64,000 bases of DNA from Casuarius casuarius (lineage: Eukaryota > Chordata > Aves > Casuariiformes > Casuariidae), in assembly GCA_003342895.1 (NCBI GenBank), contig PTFA01000160.1, positions 379,388-443,387 of the forward strand. The letters are read 5' to 3'. Positions within the stretch are counted from its first letter, which is position 1. Every line of letters starts with the position of its first letter. The notes below the pieces were generated by a model. That model was not told where the DNA came from and searched no databases. It worked only from the letters and a program-made list of their open reading frames with translations. Of this stretch, positions 40,201 to 49,200 are shown one piece after another. The position numbers were made by a program, and so were the translations under genes.

Positions 40201-43200
40201 CAGTGGGGTAAGCTCCAGAGTTTCTAAACAACATATTTTTCTGATTTTAAATGTCGGAACAAAAATGAAAAGTCTGAAGCCTTTAAAAAATGTAGCCCTG
40301 GTCATTAGTTTTTTAAGAAAGCATAAAACTCACTAACCAGCTATGATTTGGTGAGGCCTACATGTGCAATAATATGGAGAGAGTTAAACATACATAACTG
40401 TCTTCCTGCGAGAAGGCTTGCTGGCTGCCTCATTACAGACTCTTATTATTGGCAGTTTAAAAATGAATCTTCATTTTTTGTTTTTAGCTCAGGAAAGGAG
40501 ACAAGCAAAAAGTAATGAAGGTACAAATATTTTTAAGGAAATGTATCAAAAATATCTGGAAGAATCTGAGGAAGGCTATCCTAAATTAATCCACCAGTAC
40601 CTGAAAAAAAATTAGAAGTTCACGAAGTGTTCCTGTTCAAATAGGCGATAAACACTTGCACTCCTGCTTTTAGAATTCATCTGATTTGTAGCTTGAGATG
40701 GCCAATTAGAAACTAGTTTAAAGAAAAAGTGATTTCTGAAGTTAATAGCAAAAAGAAAAAAGTTCACTTTTTATTTCATAGGCCCTCCTTCCATAGATGG
40801 AGGTTCAGAAGTAACGGAATATGTTATAGAGATGGCAAACTCTGAACAAGATGAACGCAGACAAGTATATCAGGGTCCAGCATCGGAATATGCAGTAAAC
40901 AACCTACTTCCTGGGAGAACATACTGCTTCTGGATACGAGCAGCAAATAAAGTTGGGGTAACCACTCTGCTGATCAGATTTTGTTATGCAAAGGACAGTA
41001 ATGGTGCTATTGTGCTAGGAGCCTGATATTTTACAGCTGTGTTCCATGGTAGTTTCGTTGAAGGAGCAAAAATTCTTACAATAAAAAAAGATGATGTAAA
41101 GAAGATTCAGTAAAATATGGCTGAAGGAAGGACTGAATTCACTGTCTAAGGGAATGTTTGTTGCTGTGTTGCATTTTTTGCTGTTGTATAGTGGGTTATT
41201 GTTGGTACCTAAGCTAACTAGTTAGTTAACTCTAGTCATTCTCTACTACTTGTAGGCATTTGTTTGACTGCAGTGTAAACCCCATCTTTCTCACCGAGAG
41301 ATAACCACTCGGTGTTTGTGCATTAAGAAAATGACTTGTGTTTTATGATTAGTGTAGGTTTTGCCGATTGGTGGTGTGGGGAATAGTATTGTACAGAGAG
41401 GGTGTGCTCAAATAATGCCAGGTTTGAACAAGGTTGGGGTAAACACTGGTTGCATAAAAGCCTTTCTGAAACAGTACCCAGTTGCTTCTGGAAGCCAGAT
41501 CTTGACTACAGGGAAAGCAGGAGTTATGAAACCATAGAGGTATGCATTAGTGGAAGGATTACAGATATTGTGTATGCCCAGGGCCAATTTGTAGGGTAAA
41601 CTGTTTGAAAGGAATTTTAGATGGTGCTGTGAAACTAGTTAGCACTGAGTTCTTCAATTTAATTGCCTTTCAAGTTAAAAACATTTTGTTTTCTTCAGCT
41701 CATATACTTGCACATTCATTTTTGCTCTACAATTGTTGCTGTATTCATGTGATTGTATTTTCTTACAGTTCGGTCCTCACTCTGACAAAGCAGAGATCTC
41801 TACTGCTCCAGGCCCCCCTGATCAATGTTGCAAACCCCTGATAACTTGTAAGAGTGCAACTTGTGTTGTAGTTTCATGGGAGGTAGGTTTTAATAATTCT
41901 CAGTAATACACAAATTAATATTTGGTCTTTTAGTAACATACATGCATGGAAATGGAAGAAATTGCAAATGTGTAGGTGAAATATTTCAAACACATCTCTT
42001 TCCAGTGGCATACATTGTTTTTGTAAACTTTGTTAGCTGTGAATCTCCATCTTAAACTGAATAAGCACAGTGACATTTAAATCCTCCTCATGGTATGGTA
42101 ACTAGCATTATATTGCTAATGTATTTAATGCATCCAAGTGGTAAGAGATCTTGAGTCATTAAAAATTCTAGTTTGAACAGTGTTGTTACTATAGCCACGT
42201 ATTTAGATGGAAAACTTTTAACAAGCCGCACTTAAAATCATGCTCTTGGCTGTCGTTGAAGGTCTGAGTTTAAATTTACAGCATTGTTTTAAGAAATATT
42301 CATGCAGTATGCTCTGATAATACTAGCTTCAAATGCATGGATACATTATACCAGCAGTGTTTAATGCTAGTAAAGAGGCTGAGTATCGGATGTTGAGAAA
42401 TAAGATAGTTCTCTCAAGAGAAGTGAGGTTTTGAACCCCAGCGCTTCTATTCTAATGTCTTTGTTCAGTGTAACAAGAGATCTCACTCGCGTGGTGCGCA
42501 TGTACATATATGTAATAGCTGAATGAAAACTTACCACTTAAATCCACAGAGTCCTGCATGCAATGGTGCAGAAATCAGTGAATACAGACTGGACTGGGGA
42601 CAGGTGGAAGGATCGATGCATATCATTTACACTGGCCCTCTCCTGAGCTATGAAGTAAAAGGTCTCACACCTGCAACCACATATTATTGCAGAGTACAGG
42701 TATGAAAAGCCTTTTAGTATGTGTTACCAAAAAAAAAATACAAACAGTTTGGAGAAATATTTAAGCTAGAGATGGATAAAATTATGTACTCTTACCTACC
42801 AATGCAGTGTAGAAGGTAATTAGTAGAAGGAATACTTTTGCTTCTCCCCCAGCTCCTCCTAATGATATTTATCTAGAAATGAGGTTTAGTGTTGCATTAA
42901 ATACCATACATTTTGCCTGATTACACTCACATCACAAAATGGGTGTGATCAGGCACCTTCAGTGTGTGCCCACTGTGCATTCATATTACTCCATAAACAG
43001 TGCTTATGTTTAATAGCTATCGCTTACTGTTCTTCCTAGGCAACAGTGCTGCAAAATACTGTTTTTTTCAGCTATCATGCAAGCAGTGCTGCTTGGTTAT
43101 AATCTCGCTCATAAAAGTAAAATCCTGTATTCAGTTCTGGATTGACATGTTTACGTTTTATTTGGGAAATTTTCCATGTTCTTTCAGATTACTTGTACTG

Positions 43201-46200
43201 ACATGTCACATCTATCATGCTTCCATTTTACTATCTGGTTAGAAAAATGTGTATTCAATAAACAGTATGTGGTCTCTCTTTCAGGCTGTGAATATCGCTG
43301 GAGTTGGGTTGTTTGGTGAGATTGGTGTGGTGACAACCCCTGCATCAGTGCCTGCAGCAGTATCAGTACTGCATTTACTTGAAGAAGATCAAATGGAAAT
43401 TTCTCTTCCTTTATCAACGTGCCTTGCAATTCAATGGGAAGAACCATGTTGTCATGGGTCAGAGATCACTGGATATAATATAGAATATGGGGAAAAACAG
43501 CTTGTAACTATTGATAGAAATACAAGCCATGTTCTTGAGAATCTGCTGCCTGACACTCTGTACAGGTGATAATTTATTGTTTTATTCTGAAACTGCCTTT
43601 GCAGGAATTTCAATCCATAGCTTTAAGGGCAGTGTTTTTTAAGTTTTATAGCAGCTTCATTCAGACTACAGTATATTTTGCAGTAGGTCATTTCTAATGG
43701 GTAGTCTTAAGCAAACCAGTCGCTGTGAGTGTGGTCTGAGAGGTAATGTAAATGGAAAGTAGACAGAAGTTTTCTTGGCTTCTAAATAATACCATACTTT
43801 GCTTCTGGAGAGAGCAAGAGTTTGTCACTGATATATTGTAGACAAAACACAAATGCTTGATGAGAGCTCATTTCTTAAGTTGATTCTTCTTTGATGGGAC
43901 TTGCCTGTCTGTCTTCCCTTAATATTGATAGATTCTGCACTCATTCCTAACACGTCAGATAAGGGTCACTGAGTGAAGTACTTATAAACAAATGGGCATA
44001 CGCTGTACATAGGAGAATGAGTTAAGGAATTCTCTCCTTAGGGTCTATGTAGTTAACAGAGAGGAGGTACGTAGTGATTGAAGGCCTTAGTCAATAGAGA
44101 GGTAATTATTTTGGAGCTTTGCTCGTAACTTGGATAATCAAGTCCCTGAAATAAGTGATGCGATTATTTTAGTAGGAAATGATGATACTTGGCTAGTTCT
44201 GTATCCTGTTTCTGGCATCCTTTGGTACAGGGTATTATGGGAGAGACAAAGAAAGTTGAGAGATTTCTTCATAAAATGGTCAGTAACTGGATTTGTCTCA
44301 CTTTCTATATGTCTTTCAGTTACTTTTTTTTGTTGTTGTTGTTCACTAAAACATGTAGAGCAGAGGTTTCCTCTAGCTGCCGATACGATTATCGGGCAGC
44401 ATTCATGAGAAATCTGTTACCTAGCTCGTGAACAAACTAGTTCAGGTGGTAGCCTTTACCTTTAGGATGCTAGCAATAAGCCAGCAAGTTCCAAACAGCT
44501 GTGTTTTTTACTTTTTTGTAAATTATTTTTCCAAATGAAAAAATTATTGAAAAATACTTACTAAAGACAAACTTGCATTAAAATATAAAATGTCATTCAT
44601 ACTTTGTTGTACAATTCTGAGGTATGGTTTTGGTAGTGCTGTCAGATATGCTCTACCGTTCTGCATGTAAGAGCTTTAGATCCCCTGTAATCTGTAACAT
44701 TTTCTTTTCTTCATTGTCTATAATGTTCAACTAATATGCTTAAAAAAAAGAAAAAGCAAATAGCACTTGAATATTAGAATTGGTCTTTCACAGGTGTGAC
44801 TCATGAAATGGTCTTTTTTAGTACCATAATATTTTTGTTATCTAATAACACTTAATGCTGGGAAAACATCACGTAAGTGTCATTCCTATATAGGTTGCAT
44901 TGCAGTTAGACAGTATGCAATATATAAACATATGATTTTTTTTAAGGGTGGAGGAAGAGGAATAAATGCAGACTTTACGTATGTTGCATTATGCAGTCTT
45001 TTGCTTTTGTTGAATATCTACCTGATTTACTCAGCAGCTCTAAAAAATAAAACTAAATTGTCATACTCAGAATTAAACCATGATGTCTAGGGGCAAGAGG
45101 GAATGCTATATTAAGGTGGTCATTCTATCTCAAATCCAAGACAAAATTCCAGGTTTTGTGAGTTTAGAATTTTTTATTCAGAAGCTATATGTATAGTGAG
45201 ATGATCACCAAAAGAGGGTGAATGTATGGATAGGGTAGCTGTTCTTGTATTGGGCCCTTAGGTTTGGTTAAAGTTCAGTTCAGGTTATGGAACATCATTA
45301 TCGATGAGAGGCAAGCCGTTCAGGTTAAGGTGATGTTGGGGCACCTGGGCGTTTGTCCGTTGTGTAGAATAAACCTGAACAATACTGAGAAACACTGAAG
45401 TTTTGTTATGTTGGAAAACAATGTAATTATTTTGACTCATTTTGAAATAGATTATTTTTTATAGTTAAAGTTAATTTCTAACTGCTTTTTAATTGTTTTG
45501 TTGTTTGTAGCCATATTCGCTACAAATTTTGACTTTTACCTCATTACCTAGTATTTTTCCAGGACTTCAGTAAATTACTCACATAGCTGCTCTTTTCACA
45601 TTTCTAGAGTTAGAATACAGGCCATAAACAGCTTTGGAGTTGGTCCTTTCAGCCATTCCATTAAAGCCAAAACAAAACCACTACCTCCTGACCCTCCTCA
45701 TCTTGAATGTGTGGTCTTCAGCTACCAGAGCCTTAAACTTAAATGGGGTGAAGGTCCTAGCAGAGCTTTAATCACCAACCCTACACAATTCAATTTGCAG
45801 ATGGAGGACAGGTTTGGCAGGTAAGATAATTAGAACATTGAGGATGTCGTTATTGCTTAAAAACTTGATGTTCAGTTTTTAACACATTTTAAGTTTTCTT
45901 ACCTCTGTTTTCACCAGTAAGTAATGGAAAAACTCATTTGGACATCGTAAGTTTGCTCCTTAACTTCCATTTTTGCATCACAACTTTCATCCAGAAATGT
46001 TGTTAATAGCTGCTGTTCTAGTATTTATTGGTAAGCAGTAGATTTACTAGTTAAATAGTAATATGTTACTATCTTTCTGTATTGTCAATTTCTGTATTTT
46101 TTGAAAATTCTAAAGTGCAGTCCAGTGTGCACATAATAAACATGTTCTTTAACTTATCATTACAAATGTATCTTGTATATGCAAAGGTCATTCTCTTGGC

Positions 46201-49200
46201 TGAAATCAAGAATTTGGTCATGTAGTTTCAGAGGTAGCCTGTGCATGGCTGTAGTTTAGTGCCTGCATGGGTTGAATGAAGGCTTCATGAATTTAAATTA
46301 AGACTTCCACCAGTATGAATGTTGTGTGTTGCTGGTTTAATGCGCATCATGAACCACTGATGACAATAGCAGAGTTTGAACTGCTTAACATTTCTTTATG
46401 CATGTATGTAGTAAGCTGGGGTAAGGGGAAATGTATTGTGATATTTTTGTAGTAAATTTCGATATGAAAATGTTCACCAAGCTCACTTGCAATATTAACA
46501 TAGAAATTTGTGATTATTGAGTAACTCTAAGTTGTGCATATAAATATATATTTTTTTTTTCCTTCCAGGTTTGTTACTGTTTATAGTGGTCCTTGTCATA
46601 CATACAAGGTACAGCGACTCAGTGAATCCACTACATACTATTTTAAAATCCAGGCATATAATGATGCTGGAGAGGGGGAGTTTTCTGAAGTTTACGCTTT
46701 CACTACAACTAAGTCTCCACCAGCATCTCTGAAAGGTGAGCTTATACAGCGCTAGAAATCTCTGTAAGCCATTTATGTAGTATGTTAAATGTTCAAACCT
46801 GACTCATTTCCTGATCTAGCCTCTTTCCATGGCCTGTGCGGGACAGAGAACAGAAACTAGCTGTGTTTGAGCATTATCTTGGTATAAGAAGGGTTTTACT
46901 GGCTGAAGACTGGTGTAGCCTTCTCCCACACTGTATCCCTTCCACCTCTGACAGTGGGAATATTCTCTACCCATTTGCAACTGGTTTCTCAGGGTAGCTA
47001 TCATTTGATACAAGTTAGCATGTAGGCAAATGAGAACACAATACAAATACATCCTCTGATCTTCGCTTCATAATATGAACATTAAAGATCCCCTCTAGCG
47101 AAGGTCATTATGAAGATCAGAATGCTAAGTATTTGCAAGAAAATCAGTTTAGTGAACCTTGTTTATAGCATTTAATTTCAGCTCTGGAGATATGGGGACA
47201 TAAATGACGTTCTCCCTAGTGATTTGGAAGTGTTTACTCATCTGGACAAGCATTAGGCTTTAGAAGGTCATCTTGTCAGCTAAAAAGGAAGATAAATGTA
47301 ACCTGCACTTATTAGAATAATCATTTTGTAAGTTTATCTCATGAAAGATAGCAAAGAAAAAGAAAGTAGTACAAACTGAAAAGCTTGATTACTTAGGATG
47401 ATCTGAATGTCTGTTGTTACCTTTAAGAATAACTGTTACTTCTACGTTGTTACCAAATGTGGTGGAAAACCCTTCTTAAGGTTTTAAATTGTCCAGTCAT
47501 TTGCACTAGAACTGATAAACTTTGATTTTATACATTTTCTGTTTAAAGTGTATTTTAAGCAAGAGTGGAAAAAAAAATTCCTTATTGTCAGTGAAACCAG
47601 TGAAAAGATGAAGAATTTGAATACCTCTTTGGAGATATTCAAAACCCGACTGGTCATGGTCCTGGGCAACCTGCTGTAGCTGACTGTGCTTGAGAAGGGG
47701 AGGTTGAACCAGATGATCTCCAGACGTCCCTTCTAACCTCAAACATTCTGTAACTTAAAATGTCTTGTTGGTGTTGCCTGCCCTCTATATTAAGAGAATT
47801 TATTTTTAGTTAGAAACAATATTGTCTAATTTCTGTTTATGAGGTGCCAGACGAACTCTTTGTGTAAGAGGTTCATTGCCCACTTAAGACACTAACTGAA
47901 TATGAGTCACTGTAATAATTAACAATTTTGGCTTGTTTTCTTTCCATCTAATTGGAAAAGGCAAGAACATTTGTTAAGACCATTGTTCTCTTTCCTAAAA
48001 TACCAACAAATCACTTTCTTCCAGCACCCAAAGCAAATCAGCTGGAAGAAAACACTTACGAAATCACATGGGAACCTTTACAACCGATGAAAGGAGATTC
48101 CATTGTTTACATCCTTCAGCTTGCTGCTGGGAGAGAGTTTGATCAGGTACTTCTTATTGGTGTAATTTTTACTTGAAATATAATTTTTACTTTGAAAAAG
48201 TATTGTAATTGTTATCTTCTTGATTTTTACGAAATCTGATTATATTTTCAATAGTAAGTTTTTTTTCCAAAGCACTTTACAATTCCTGTCTTTGTTCAGC
48301 TTACTTCAAATGTGTTCAAAGCAGCACTTTTAAATCTCTTCATGCGAATCATGCATTTTTAATCACATCCCAGGAAAGTAATGAAACTACAGATTGTATG
48401 TTTGGGCATCTAGGGTTGGGCAGATAATGGGTAGGCAGTCTGCTCTGAGTGTTTGTTTTGAGATTAATTTGCTTTACCCAACTGCAAGTACTTTTTTAAT
48501 GTGGAATTTTGTCACTTAAGGATTTCCCCACACACACACAAGACTGTCATTTCTCTCTGAGGTGCTTGATTGTGGTGGGTGTGCATAAGCTCTGCTGATG
48601 CTCAAAGACTTTTTTTTCTTAGCAGTATGTGCATGAGCATATACACGCTGTGTCCAAATGGGTGTGTGTTTTCTCATTTTCTGTCAATCTTTTGAGATCC
48701 TAGGTCCTCATTGTAGTACTAGATGGGAGGCTGTCTTTGTCTCTCATCTTAGCTATCCTTGTTTTGAGGTTTAATCCTGCTCAATTTATTTCATTTTATT
48801 TTGGAAGAACACTTTCACTTCATTGGCATGCTCTCTCCTTATGGAGGGTCTTTCCCCAAAGCTTCTCTCTGTAACGTGGCTAGTCAGCTCAGCATTTGTT
48901 GCTTCTGCCGCCAGCATAGTAGCATGATGTCCTTTGGCCTTTGAGATTTGCCAGTCATACACAAAGTGAGTTTTGACTCCCAAACATCACCTGCTCTGGA
49001 ATGAGGAGTATAGCTCTTCCAAGTTCACATGAACACGTATGTTCTTGATCTAAACAGTTTTGAGTTACCAGTTCACAGTTTAGTTTGTAGTCCATAGTGC
49101 TGACCTGAAAAGAAACATCCAGCTTTTAGCAAACAGAATGGTGCATGGTTCTGTAGCAGGTTCCCGGGTTTGATTTTTAGAAGATTGGCATCATCCTTTC

